From positions 636,502 through 700,501 of the forward strand of contig WBMW01001297.1 of the NCBI GenBank assembly GCA_013396635.1: a stretch of 64,000 nucleotides of DNA. Reading direction: 5' to 3'. The notes under the pieces were generated by a model. The model made no database searches and was not told the origin of the DNA. It worked only from the letters and a program-made list of their open reading frames with translations. Shown here piece by piece: positions 15,001 to 30,000 of this stretch. Each line of letters starts with the position of its first letter. The stretch's first letter is position 1. A program made the position numbers and the translations under genes. This DNA comes from Penelope pileata. Lineage: Eukaryota > Chordata > Aves > Galliformes > Cracidae.

Positions 15001-18000
15001 CACTGTGTGTCATCTGCAAGATGATCAGCAAAGGAAAAAGCATTTCTGCAGAAGGCCCTACCCTGTGTGAGACTGCGGAGGGCAAGCCTGCTCTGTACAA
15101 GCCCAGCAGATCCGCTCTTAAAAATATGAACCCAGCATTCTAAGAAAGACGTGCAGACGTCTTTCCTCACATTTACCCCCAGATGTAACAGTTTCTATTT
15201 TCTCCTTCCTCCCTTGCACAAGTATTCCCACGGTCAGTGCAAACCACACGTAAAGGCGAGCAGACGAAGTCACACACGTACTATTCTGTTTCTCATGGAC
15301 GGGGAGAAGAACGTGCTCTCGTCACTAATGAGGTACAGCTCCTGCTTGTCCTTGCTGAACGGCGCCGTGAAGTAATCCGGCTCCGGGTGCATCACCTTCT
15401 CGGGCAGCCTGAAGGGTGTAAGCATGCAATCCAGGGGGTTCTCCACCGTTGAGGGAATATCATTTTCCTTGATGGGAACTTTAATGTTCAGCACTTCCGC
15501 GTATGTGATCAGAACCTCCCACGGGGCATGGATCTTCACAAAGTAAATTTTGCCATCTTCAGACTCCTGCCCCAGAAAAGTTAAATCTGACATCAGATTT
15601 ACTGTGATTTACTGCAAGATTTATCAGAATAGTTGTCATACACAATTTATTTCCTTTTATGCATTTTTGAAAGCTTCTCTTTTCTAGGACGCTATTTTTA
15701 AACACTGAATAGCTGATGTCATGGGTGTCCAACCTTTTGGCTTGCCTGGGATGCTATGGGTACAGCAGGGGACGGGCACCGCGAGCCGGGCTGGGCCCCA
15801 TGCAGCCCGCGGGTTGGACACGCCGGGCTTCTGCGAATGGCTGACCATTCATGCAAATAATCTTTGCACTAGTAAATGCTCACAAATGCTTTTCAGACTA
15901 CACTCATCTCATAACCTGAGGGCCCACTGCATTCTGCGTGTGCTGGAAACACAAGGGCTCACCATGCAGTGCTGCTGCTTGGCAGCCCAGCTCTGCTGCA
16001 GGTCCTCAGGCTGCTCCGTCTCCTGCAGGGGCAGCTCTCCTACAGCAGAGCAGATCGTGCAAGACTCCTTGCAAGAGCACACCACCAAGAGCTGCAATAC
16101 CTGTTACAGCCCTGCAGTTACGATAAGGAATAATCTTATCACGGGCCTCACCCCACCGTGTGTCCTTGTCGTACATTACACGAATCTCCATCTAAGGGTG
16201 TAGTGCCTAGATTTCATCAAAAGTTATTTTGCCCCACTCAGCCTCTGGCAGGAAAAATAAAAAAACCATACTGACTGTAGATGTCAGCATCCTCTGTTCT
16301 CCACTTAGAAGCAAAACAGCAACACTGATCAAATGTCCTGAAGTTACACCAGGGTATGTCCTCATTGTAACGATGCCCAGTTAGCAGGCATTAATCTATT
16401 CACCCCAACTGTGTTGCTGATTGCTCGGTGGGATTAAATCTAGCTGTGAGCACACTTCCCGTTTACATGGGTGTAAGTGAATTCATGGCTAGTTTGGAGC
16501 TGGTTTCTTTTTGTTATGAAATCAAAAAAAAAATTACTTCCTGAGACACAATGACTTTCTCTGTACAATCCTTGAATACATGCCTGGAAAAATAAATCAG
16601 ATAGACACATTTAGCTGGACTCAAGTAAGTCACATTCCACTGAAATCTGCTAGAATCTTTAATAATTTTTCTCACAAAGCGAAGTGCTGCTTGTTAACTA
16701 CTTATCTCCAGGTCGATTTCTTTAGCACTAATTTTTCTGGAGTTGCTTTTTCTTTTTCCTACCTTCTTGTCTTCTGTTTCTAGTTCCAAACCAGCCTTCT
16801 GCAGATTGCGCTCAAACTCTTTTCTTCTTTCCTGAAGAGAAAGAAGCACATTTTACAGACACGAGGCAGCTGAAGCACAACGGCAAGCTGACAAGTGAAC
16901 ACAGCCTTGAGCATTTCTGAGTTGGTGGGAGGGTTATTATTAAAATCCAGAAATATTTCTAATAGAACGGAAAAATCAGAAAGAAAAATTCTGGAAGCGT
17001 TAAGGAAGCATTACCATCTGTGAATGTCCAGAGTGATACCCAGTCTCCAGGGCCATAACCCTGCCTGATGCAGACGTTCAGATCTGCAGATGCTGCAGAC
17101 AAGTCAGCGTGCTTCATAAGCAGCTTGGCTGGAAAGATAAAACTGAGCAACCAGCACACGGGAGCCCAAACGTGCTTAGCCTGCTTCAAGCATGGACTTC
17201 AGGCAGAGACACGGGAACGTGCCCATGGCAGTGCGTGATGGATCACACAGGCACCCTGCTCCAGCCCTGTCGTTCTGCCAAGGGATTCCGGGCAGTCTTT
17301 GGGCAAAGGCATTTCCCTCCCCTCCTTCTCTGCAGAGTTCTTGCTCCTATTGGGAGACTGAATTAATTTCCTTTTAATTACACAAAATTCGCTGAAGAAC
17401 TGCCAGAATAACCACAAGTTAGACTAAATATTGAGCCTTGGCCTCATTAGAAAGCACCAGCTCGACAAGCAATTGATTTCTAGCTAAAACCTGCGGTGAT
17501 GTGTCTATGGGTTCTCTATCGTAGTCTTACACGATGTTTTTCAACACATACACATGACAATGGAAAAAAAACAAACAGTTCTCAGCCAATTTCCTGTTTC
17601 AGTGCAAAACAGGCTGCCCCATTTGCAATTAAGTTTGCATAAAGTACTCAGGTAAATGAGTACAGACTGAAGAATCGTTTAATGGCTCTCAGATCTACGC
17701 TAAAATGTGATATATTTATTGCTATATGTAATATTGATATATGTCCTATGTTACAGGCCTTGCATTTTTACCTCTAACATCTGATTTTGCCAACTATTAG
17801 TTATGACATTAGGCACCAGCCTAGGCAACCCAGCAAACACAGCGAGTCCTGAGCCATACTGAGGCAAACACAGTGGCACACGCTTCTTTTCATTAACCCA
17901 TGCCACAAACCTGCCCACGTGCACCTGTACAAACACCAGAGGACTCCTTTGCTGACCTGATCTAACAGAACACAACTAAGAGGTGATTTGTAACTACTTG

Positions 18001-21000
18001 CAAAAGTGCTATACAAAAGCCGACCCTCGAGCCTCGTCTCCAAAGCAAGGTGCTGTTCTGGATGACATTTTCCCCCAACAGAGCACACTGCCCATGTTAT
18101 TTCCCTGGCAAATCCTGGAGCAGCTCCAAGCAAGCCAGCTCAGGGCTTCCTGCACCAGAGCTGCTCACCACTCAGCTCACCCTTCAGCTATGCAGCTTCA
18201 TCACAGGCAGAGCCAGGGGCCGCAGCCCTGTCCAACTCAGCTTTCCTTACTGGAGGCTCAGCAGGGTGACCTGAAGCGCTCTAACAGAAAGTTTGTGCTT
18301 TTTGCCACCTTGCTCTCATAAGCCACCTTCTCTGAAACACACGTGAATGTCCTTTCCAGGCACCTGAAACAACCATCTTTAAAAGGAAATCAGTCTGCTG
18401 GAAAAGCAAACAAACAAGAACAAAAAATAACCCCATCTTTCTTGCCAAACATTACATTTCTTCCTATTGCTAGCAACGGCTTAAATCGGACAAGATGTGC
18501 CCTTGGCCCAGTGCCATTTCCTTTTGTGTTTTAATATATAGGTGTAACAATTTTAAGCTCACTCCCTGAGCCATAAAAAGCTACAGCTGGGGCACATATC
18601 TGGGATTCCACACGAGACCCTGCCCTGCTATTACAGAGGGACATATACAAGCCTGGGAGAGAAGGCCGGTGATAGTGGGCCTGTAATAATCCCCTACCTC
18701 ACGTTTGGTTTGAGCACAGATCTTAAATCTCTCTGGAGCATCTGTGAAAGACAGAAACCCCATTTTCTGAGACCACTGTGGCCCATATAGCGTAGGGAGA
18801 GACAGAACACTCACATCTCTAAGCCCCACTGGAGCTAGCCGTGGGCTTGGGCAGGGTAACCTGGCCTCCTGCCACGTGCTTGAGCACAGTGAACCATCCT
18901 GATAAGATAAGCAAGATCCAAAGTCCAACAGCACTGAAACGCCCAGTGAAGATGCAGCGCTGTATGACTAGCTGCCCAGGATGCACAGACAACGGTCACA
19001 AATCTGTTCCTGGGGGACAGAAGAACAGAGCTGTTATGTTTTCAACATGTCCCTTCATCAATCTCACTCTCCTCACTTTTTCCCTTCCTTCAAGCCAGGA
19101 GCACCAATCTTACAAATAACGATCGTGTCCTGGTCCTACATGAATAGTCTGTTAAATATGTTAATTTTATTTATTTTTCCATATTCTCATATATTTCATA
19201 CATCAACAAAATGTTTCTGACACTATCTAAAACTATTGTAAAACAATCTGCTAGAGGTTTTAAGGAAAAAGAAAGCTGTTGTCTCACAAAAATGTTACCT
19301 CATGTTTTGCTGACAGAGACCTCGTGGTTAGGATTTATTCATGTAGCTTACAGAAGGCAAATTCAAAATAGAATTTAAGCCAGAGAGTTTCTGGGAAACA
19401 GCAAAGAAGTTAACAGGTGTGTGCTGCATGAAGCCACGGGAGGTGAACAGCCCTCCTCTTGCATCTGTACCAGGGCCATGCTGAAACACACAAAGGAGTT
19501 ATTCACCTCTCCCTTGGAAATGCAGAATACAGCTGTTTCCTTGAGACAAGGAAACAAACCCTTTTGTCACAACTGTTTCTCTCTTCTGACAAACATTTCT
19601 ATTCTTAGCTGCTGCATTTTGCTGTATCACTGTGCTGCAGTAACAGAAATGTTTCCTTCCAGCACCAAGCGTGCCACTGCAAGCACAGCGTCAACTGCAT
19701 TCCAAGGGCTGCACTGCATCAATACTTAAATGTTGTTCCCACCAAGACAACAGCACAGCACTTCTGAGCTAAAAAGCCTGCATTCATTTACCAGCATATT
19801 TGTTGAATAAAAACCTTTGCTGAACGTAAGCACAGCATAAATTTCATTTTCTCTGCAGGCTCCCAAGAACCACGTGAAAGCTGATGTGCCTCAGCAGTGA
19901 CGCCTGCAGCGCTGCCCTGCAGAGCCCCAGGCCCCAGGCCTTGTCCCAAGGAGCTGCCAACTTGTGGGAAGAGCAATACAGAATTCAATCCACAGGACCT
20001 GACGTAGGTGTGTGCTGCAATTTTGCAGATGTTTCTTCCTAACCAAACGCGTTTTTACCTCCAAGAGGAACTATAACGTTAGACACTAGTTCTTGGGGTT
20101 TTCTTCCCACCTCCATGTGAATCCTGGGTAAACGACACCCACCTACACGGTCTCTTCTCTGGCTGAGATTCCTGCCACCCCCTAACGATCTATAAGGCAA
20201 TAAGGAGGAAAGCACCACACACAACAGGAATGAGTAACTACGGTAACTGGCTCATTTCCCTTCCAGCCTGAAATATTACCTAAATAGTCTCCCTTTCTTT
20301 CCTCGTGCTATTTGAAGTATGACTAATGGAAAAGGTTTATTTTAAGAGTTGCTTTCACATATTTTGCATCAATAGCTTTTTCCTCTCTCTACACTGACTT
20401 ATCTCCTCTTCATTCTTCCTGAAAAAAAACCTCTACCTTTTTTTTAAACGTTATGCTTTATATAAGTTTATTATCTGTCTTCATTGCATCTTATAGAACC
20501 AGATATTTTTTAATAGCTCAAATTAGGCTTCAAATGTCAGTGTGAGCAAGGAAGATATGTGGCATTTATTGATTCCATCAGCCCCAGTGCTGCTGTTCAG
20601 GCACCTGGGTCCTGCTGGGAAGCCCAAGGAAGATCACTGATTGCATTTTAGAGGGAGCCTATGCTTGCTTGCTCCATAGGAGGAGGCAGCCACGCTGCAC
20701 TTTGTTCCATAGGAGGTCTGTTACCCAGCCCACCCCAAGTGTTCTCCTAGAACAGCGAGGACCTATACACGGAGAGCAAAACAAATATAGGCAAAAGCCA
20801 AAAAGAGCAGATGCTGTGCTTGTTCAGAGTAACAAAAAAAAAAAAAAACAAAAAAAAAAACTTCTTAAAAAGTCTTAAAAAGAGAATCTTAAAAAGAGAA
20901 TTGCATGGATCCTTGCATGGATTCTAATCTAGTTGTTTTTCTGCTAACTGAAGGCAAGGATGAAAAATAAAAACATTGCCCATTTATAGAAAACAATGTA

Positions 21001-24000
21001 CGTTGTTACATCTCACTTGGGTAATACTTCGTTTATTTGGAAGAAACCTTCATTTATGTACTATACAGGCTCAATAGAGCCTCAGCTACTTCTAAGACTC
21101 TAAAATGAAGAAAGCAGAATCATGTGCATTACTTGGCATTAAGCTGATTGTATAATATATTGAACAGCCTCAACAACGGAGCGATCAATTCAGTAAATAA
21201 AGCCCCCCAGAACCTAATAACATCGATTCCTAACACACGACACTGTATTACACAAATTTCTGCCCGCGGAACGGCGTTCCACACATTTGTCAGATCTTCT
21301 TACAAAGTTCAGCTCCAGCTGAGCACAGTGATCAGAAAGGCTTAGCAATTGATGCTGAGGTTAGACAGAAAAGAATTGATAGGTTCTCAAAAAAGCAAAC
21401 TTACCAGCTTTTTTTCCCATTCTTTATTAAGATCATCCACATAGGAGAGAACAAAATCAATTCTCCTGACACCATCCCTGAAGAAAACTGAATCTTTGCT
21501 TTCATGTCTTTTATCAATCTGTGGAAGATACAGGCACACGATTAAAAAACAAGCATTGCTGCTGCTCTAAAATAACAGAAGGCAAAGCAGTTTCCTTAAA
21601 ATCGCCTCCATTTTTCAGTTTCTTCATAGCTGAAGATACACTCAGGCAAGTTTTAACAAAGGCTATAAGCAGTTAAAATAATTTTCACATTAACTGACTA
21701 CATCCACAAACATTACGTGTAAATAGCTGGTATACAGAAAATAAATAGGATCCATGTTAGTACAGCAATGCCTGTGAGCAGTGCCATCATTTTTTCTTTC
21801 CCAGTTTGCAGAATGTGTCACAAACCACCAAGACAAGCACCGGCAGTACGATGGTTGCCCGCAGTTAGTAGGAACACCACTCTCCCCCAAAGCAATCTAG
21901 GGCACAGCTCATCAGTCTGAAGCAGGTAGCAAGAAGTGAAACCCGTGCATTTGCTTCTCCGTAACCAGGTTCACTAAGCCAACCACCACAGAGAAATACG
22001 TCCCAGCAACGACCACTCGAGAGCGAGCAACACAAACAACGCAGGGGCTGCGTTTCAGACTGGAATATTTACTTCCCTGAAGAAAAAAAAGAAAACTAAT
22101 AAAACGCATCAATGCAGCAGGGAAACTGATATTCCAATTGAACTATCAAAGTTAAGGTTTTCATTTCTCAGCAAGTCAGAATTGTGCATTCAACATTAAT
22201 GCTCTCCACTGAGTAGGTTACAGCAATGAACCTTAAGCAAAGAAAGATTATTACTTCCTTCTGCTATGAAAGTTAATATTAGGTAATATTCTTGATCAGT
22301 GTATCAATATTCAGCTCTACCAAATTGTTTGAAAGACTCTATAGCAAAGTGCTCCCTATAGCAGCTAAAACTCTGGTACAAATTTAACTCCATGCTAAGG
22401 AGGTTGGGTTATTTTGGTTGTTTTTTTTTTGTAAATTATACAATCAGCAAATTGACATGTAGTCACATACAACCAAACTGGGTTTTCATTTTACGAGAGT
22501 AGGAAGAAAAAGGAGTAACTCAGAGAGATATGTCTCTCTCCCTCTTCAACCACGTGAAAAAAGTCTCTGAAGAAGCGTGAAGTATTCGCAACTGTGAACC
22601 TTGCTCCCAGTGAACAGAGGGCAGCACACAGTGAAGCACGTTATTACTGCAGCCATCCAAGGCACTTGCAATATCATTCATCACTGTTTTACCCTGAGAC
22701 GTCGCTTCAGGAACAGATTATATCTCCTTCCACTCTGCTGGAAGAACCAACAAGCCGTTAGTAAGCACGAGTACCTCTCCAGGGCCCAAACGGAGCTGCT
22801 TCCAGCAGCACCCCCCACCTAAACCTGGGGCCCTAAAGCCAGGGAGAGCCTCCAAGTACCTGCAAAACCACAACCACCCACAAACAGTACCACTAGGTTT
22901 TTTTGTTAAAAGGAAAATTGCCGCAATGTTCCTTTTGATAATGAACTCAGGTGTTTTAAAATAACCCCGATGATGCTAATTGCCATTACTTGGATACTTA
23001 AGCTTACTTTATAAGAACAGTAAAAAGGTTTATTTCAGTGCGATGCAAAGATAACAACAAAACCAGACAGAGGCTAATGCACGGAGCATGCACGTTACTG
23101 TCACATCCATGTCATGTTGGGCCCACTGGAACATAAAGAGGAAAACAGCAGTCGTGTGATCCCAGAGCTGAAAAGGCTATGAGAATAACACCCACGCACT
23201 CCAGGACATGTTTATGTTCATATATGCTCAAGTTTAAAAACAAGCCCTGTTTCTTCCATCGTGTTGCACAACTTTATGGCCCGTCACTGGATGCACCACT
23301 AACTGCTGAACCGAGGCAGGAGCCTGCTGGCCCCATTTGTGTGTTCTGGAGCACTGCTGTGTTCCTGAAGCTCCGCCAACCTTTAGGGAGCTGCAGAGCA
23401 CCGTGCTGCAAATCAAAGTAACAAGAAATCCCCTAAAATACCTTCCTGATAATGCTGCAATCCTCTCTTTGCTTTTACTGCTTAGCACTTCTATTGGGTT
23501 TTTGTTCCTTTTTTTTTTTCCCCTCTTTTTTGAGCAATATTTAGAGCAGACCAGTTATGACAGACTACTTCACAAGAACTGAAATCAGGACAGTTACCTC
23601 AGAAAATGTTTTTGCTTCCAAGTGTAGTTCGGGCAGGATTCAGATGCTCACATAAATCATAGAATCCAATAAAAGGAAAGGAACAGCATTTTCTGTTTTC
23701 TTGAGCTCTTATAGCTCTGTTTGTAAAAATAACTGCGGGTATAATTACAGCTGTTTAGGAGTTAACCTGGTTAGTGCACAAAACCACTCTGAAAGCTACC
23801 TAGTACTAATACCACTATAATTATTCAACGTTACAGCTAACTGAACCCCAAACTGCATTCTAGCAACATAAAAGCTTGGGAATTAGTGTAAAATTCAGGC
23901 TACCTGAACCACCAATTTAAGAAGGCAGAGATGCTTGCACAGTCTTAGTCCTACTGAACTAACAGAAGCCATGGACACAAAGAAAATAATAATAATAGCT

Positions 24001-27000
24001 TCAGAAAATCTGCCAAGTGAGCATCCCAAATTGTTTGTGTAGCATGGCTGGTACTAGCTCATTCCACACAAGCAGTGTGTGCCATCACAGTTTGCTTGTT
24101 TCCCAAGATGTGTCAGCCACTAACGGCCTGAGCAGCAACTGAAGCAGACGCAGCAGTCATCTTGGGGTCTGCCATGAGAATCAGCTCTCTCCTGTGCATA
24201 AATTTATTCATCACAGATCATGACAAGCCTGCTTAGTAAACCCATAAATTATTCCTTTCCAGTTTGCTACATTTGAATTTCACAAGAAGAAGAAGACCAG
24301 TCTTGCATACTCATGCTGTTCTGTGTCCAAATGTGCACTTATGGGGCTAAAATGCCTGAAATGTTGATAATTTGCATTGGTTGTTTTTGTAAATCATAAA
24401 ACGTTACAGACTGCTACCTTTTACTTCTTAACAGCTCTTTTCAGAACTGTGTTCGAAATAATTCATCATGGACAATCTATGGTTATTAAGTTCTACATCT
24501 CCTCACAGCATATCATCCTGGATGTGCCTCTTACTGTAACACAAGTAACTAAATTTGAAGCTCCCAGGGCAATACAGACAGCAAGCAGAAGCTTCTGAGT
24601 GATACCCAATGAGGAATTACAGAAGAGATGGGGCCGGTCTCCTCTTGGAGGCATACAGTGAAAGCCACAAGTTGCAACACAGAAAATTCCTCCTGGATTT
24701 GAGGGAGTGGCTGAGGGAGCAGGAACAGGCCCTACAGGTTGCCCAAAGAGACTGCATCATTTCCAGCTGCAGGATCCACAGCCTGAGCAAGCACAGCCCC
24801 AGCTGAGCAGCCACGGCAGGGAGTTGGAGCTAACGACCCAGCCCAAGCTGTTCTGACCTGATCCACACCTGCAGCTGCCCTTGCCTTGAGGAGGAAACCT
24901 CCGGAGCTCCCCTCCTACCTGCATGACTCCATGAAGAGATGCCATGGGCACTGCGTGACTCTGTGGGTGACTGCCAGTGCTCAGCGTGCACCAGTGCTTC
25001 CAGGAGATGAATAATTCCATCAGCCACAAAGCAGAGTTACTACTCATTTTCCTGTAGTAACCAGTTTTCACAGTCTCACCATCTCCACAAGAACAAAGTG
25101 ACTTCACAGCATCTGGGCAGATGAGCTAACTGAGCACACTAACAGCCTGGCTAAACTTTCTCTTCACCTAGCTGGAAGCTCACGGGATGCAAATGGGACC
25201 ACACCAACATTCACAGCTGACCCTGTAATTGTTGACTTGCCCAGACAGCCACCCAAGGCCGGTGCACGGGACCGTGCCAAGCACCCAGCAATCGCAGGAA
25301 GCGGACTGCCACTGCATGTGAGACGGGCTGCGGCCCCGCAGCAGGAACTCCTGACTCACAGGGGAGGGAACACTCAAATGTCAGCATGGAAATAAAGAAA
25401 GCACAGCTCAACACAAAGTGAAGTTGTAAAATACTGCAATGACTCCTGCCCAAACAGACTTGGCTAAATTGGGTAAACTCCAGCTGGTGGTCACGCTCTA
25501 AGCTGAGCTCCCTCAAAACTTCCTCCCAGGCCAACCGCTCTCCAGGCGCTCCAGGAGCAGGGCTGGCCGCCTCCTCCCGCAGGGGCCCCGATGTGCTCTG
25601 CCAAGGGCAAAGCAAACACGGGCAGCACCACAAAGAGCAGGGGGAAGGCAGGCGGCGGGATGTGGCAGCAGCCGCTGGGAGCCCGAACAAAGCGCCTCAG
25701 AGACAGCCCCGGCCCGAAGTGGGCTGGCACAGGCTGGAGTCAGTTCCCTTAGCCTTACTCACCCACCTAAACAGGTGTCTGACCCCGCTTAATACAGTCA
25801 GATTTTCTTCAGTGTGCTATTAGAGTAGCTGAAAAGCAAATACATTTTTCAGGGGCCATTATCCCAGGCACGAATGATTCAATCCTGTATATTTTCTCTG
25901 AATTCAGAGGGATTTCTTCATCTGGTCATTCACGTAATGAGAAAGTTAAGTTGTTACATGCTGCTAGGCACAACTCCCTGCTGTCAGAATATGGAGCTGC
26001 CCCCAAACACGCCTTGCTACTCAATATCCCAGCCCTCTACGTGTCTGTGCTTGAAAGATGGACGAACTCTGCTTAGAGCAATACTTTCCTGAGCAACATC
26101 CAGAGAACTTCAGCTTTCTTAGGGGCCTATGCTGAGAAATGCACCTCCCAAATACAGCTCCTCCTCCCTCCAAGGCTTCATGTGTCACAGAGGTCCAAAC
26201 CTGCAGCACTGGGATCAGAGGTTCAGGGGTCAGTGTCCTTCACCACCTTCAGGGTTTTGTATCTCAGAGTGGAAAGATCGTTTAGAGCTGTAATTTCAGT
26301 AATAAAGTGGTAACCAGCACTAATCCAAGGCGTTGGATCTCGATATTATCTGCAGCAGAGTTATAGCACAATGAAGGATCCCCAGCTATGAGCAAGGAGT
26401 ATGCTGAATTATGTCAATAACAATTGGCACACCTGTGAGTTGCACAACCACAGCCCTACATCATTGGATAAGAAAACTTCCAGAGATTACAAGGGAAAAA
26501 AATGCAACATTTTGCTTACTTGCTTACAAGATAGTTTACAAAGCAAATATTTATTTATTGCATACCTTAGTCCTGCACACAATCAGTTTTTAATGCAGAG
26601 ATTGTAACAAGGCAGAATGACTACATTACAAAGCAATCAGTCTATTTATAAACTAACAATGAGTTGCAGAAAAAATTTCAGAATACAGAAAACCAAACAG
26701 TATAAGGGTTTGAAAAATGAACCATGATGCAAGAAAAGCCTTCAGACTTGAAAAGAAACACCCAATGGCTTAAAAACAGAATGAACACCCTCACCCTGGT
26801 GGCAAGTTTGCACGGAATGTTTGTGTATCCCCCTGTCATGGAGCTAAACACGCTGACAGCTATGGGTGCAATGTGCTGATGGAAGTTCTGCTGGGCCAAA
26901 CACAGCCATTCAACAAAAAGCAATTTCGAAAACCAAAAGCTTCTGTAATGCATTTACACAACAATTGCAAATACGCAGGGTAGTGACAAGCAAAAAATTC

Positions 27001-30000
27001 CTCCGTGGTTCACACACAGCAAACGCAGTTGCTGTTACAGCAGAGACCCACTTTGCACGAGGTGCTCTTCAGTATTCTTCCTCTGAGGAATCCAGGTAAC
27101 CTAAGGGCTTACCCCCCTCCAAGGAGTGCATTAACAACACTCTTCATCCCCATTTCCAGTTATGTTTCATGCAAGCTACAAAGTTGCATCGGAAATCATA
27201 ACCTTTGCCATCAAAAGAAACAACAGCTCCACATACTCCTGGGAGTTCCTTTTGCACCTTTAGGAGGCTTGCATTTTCAATTCCAAATGACAGGAAAGCT
27301 TGAAAACATGCATTTCAAAGCAGTTTAAGACACCCAAAATGTTTACACTAAAATTTGAATGTGCAGGGAAAAAAACTCTCTGGATAAAAGAAACCATTAA
27401 ACAAGAACAGAACAAAGAAAACTAAAAGAGATGCTAACAGAGCACACGTTAATGTAAGACACCAGCGCCCAATGTAAGCAAGCAATCTGGATACACCTCA
27501 GCATGTACTTCTCCAGTTATGTTCAACAATTTTTTAGGTTTTTTTTTCCTCCATAAAATAATGGAGATTGTTTTCAAACATATTTGGTAATTACTACCAA
27601 TGTGTAGTAATTAAAGCATGTTCAAGTACCATGCTGACTCAGAGCCCTGCACATTATGATAAAAGGGATCTCACGTTTGTTAATCACACCGCAGTCAGAA
27701 TGCCCTATACCCCCTCAACCCAAAAGAATAAAAAAGCAAACTTTCCAGTTTTCTCCACCAATGATTAACTTTTCAAATTTATTTTTCACCATTCGAAACC
27801 CTTTCAATTACCTTGAATTCACCAATTAAGCCATCACACTATGTGGTCACGAGGCCAATCGACTCAAAAGCCACATTCATTTTTATACGCTAGGAAAGCA
27901 ATTATTTTTCGAAGGACAGCCTCCTTGAAACTGGAAAATTTTTTCATGAGGAACTTCTTGGCATATGGTAACAGAAGACGCCACACAAATTCATGCAAGG
28001 AAGCATGAATGTTGCTTACTGCTTACCACTTGATGATCAGGGATGAGTAAAGTAGTCTCAGTGCTGTTTAGACCCTGCCAGGGGCATCACGGGAGAAACA
28101 ATGTTGTTAGCGATGATGCAAAGGATGCTTTAAAAGAAAAGACTATTTCAGGAGGAACAGTGTAGCTTCTGGTTTCAGTTGCTAAAAAAACATTCCGAGA
28201 GATAGTTGGATTTTTGGTCCAGATATTCAAAGTTTAAGCAAAACTCTACCTCCTCAGGTAGATAACTGTGTCCCTAGTCCACAGCCAACGACTTCTATGT
28301 GGCCCATACTGATATTTAAATACCAAGAAGAATAATTTCATTAAAAGCTGTACAGTATTCCTCAGCATTTCCATTATAAAAATTCAAGCCTGTAAACAGT
28401 TCAGCATGGATTGCAGTTCATAAGCTGATGAAGAACAACTTCTAACAATATGTTTTCTTATTTTGATATTAAATCAAAGAGAAAATGTACATGGCATAGA
28501 ATGCATTCAAAACAAATGGGATGTCTACTTGTTATGTCTACTTGTTTTGTCAACACAAATGGAAATAATACCACGTGCACGTAACAAAAGCAAATACACA
28601 GAGACAAGTCACAAATCTCATTTTCTAGACTGGGTAAGTTGGAATCAGTGACTGTACTGGTTATTTCTAATGAGACTTGCAAGGATTTCCAGCTTCCAGT
28701 CGTGGTACACGGCCAGGTGAGGCCCCCCAGATCCTAGGGCATACGACCATGGTGCTGGGTATTTCCTGGCACATGGCAGGCTGCTGGAAAGTCCCCTGGG
28801 CAGGCTCCATGGCCAGGTGAGGTGACAGTAATGCCAGCTCCCCAGAGAATGCTGCAAAGCATGGTTCTCCTACAAGGACGTGGCCATGAACTATATCCAT
28901 GCTCCCGGCCCATGGCTGTATGATTTCTTGAGCAGGGCATCTTTGAGATCAGGCTTCACTCCTGAAAAGAGTAATGGCTTGTAATATCTAATTCTGTTAG
29001 TCAGTAACATCTCACACTGTTCTTTTGATTTGCTTCTGAAAAAAATCACAACAGGTAGGTCCAAGTGGTGTGAAGGAATAGTGGGACTGTGCTGTGAAAT
29101 ATGACAGTTCTCTAGGAAAGGAGACCAGCTTTCAGCAGAAACAGAATACAAACTCCATTTCATTATTGTATCATCATTTATTGGGTTTGGGCTGTGTTGT
29201 TTCAACAATTGCATTTCCTAAAAACCAATTTTCATAAAGTGTACTCTCTATGATTTTTGAAATTACCAGTTAAATGACTCTTTTTTTTTTTTTTTTTTTT
29301 TCAACTAAAATTTTGCTTACGAGGAACCATATAGATTCATTCACGTAATTTTGTGAAACAAACAGTTTTTGCTCCTGTTCACATCGCAAGAAATGCAAAT
29401 ATGCATCTTTGCAATCTTTGTTAATGATGCCATCTCTGCAAATTTGCTCATCTAACAAAAGTACCCTTTTCAGAACTCAGCCAAATAGAGAAAGATCAAT
29501 CTTTTTGTGCCAAGAAATCCATCCACATGAGAAGCGGTGCCAATACAATGGCCCCACTGTGCTCTTACCCTAAGATAGTCTGAACTCACCTAACCTTCAT
29601 GTTCCTGATATTACCGGAAAAACCCAGCTGAACATGAGCCAGCAGTATGTCCAGGTGGCCAAGAAGGCCACCAGCATCCTGGCTTCTATCAGCAATAGTG
29701 CAGCCAGCAGGAGCGGGGCGTGATTGTCTGTACCCAGCTCTGGTGAGGCCACATCTCGAGTGTTGCAGTTCTGGACTGCTCACTACAAGAAAGACGTTGA
29801 GTGTTGGAAAGTGTCCAAAGAAGGACAAGGGAGCCGTGAAGGGTCTGGAGCACAAGTCTTTAGCGGGCATGGTGGTGATGGGTTGATGGTTGGACCTGAT
29901 GATCTTAGCTGTTTTTTCCAACCTTCATGATTCTACGATTTGTGGAGCAATGACAACGGAGACACTTAAGTGGAAAGTTTTCTCCAGTTATGTTCTGAAA

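Noticed and set aside
25180..25823. Open frames up to 159 codons in ANO5 intron 3
   Set aside because: GC-richer patch with frames on both strands, no recognised domain, and compositionally biased translations.
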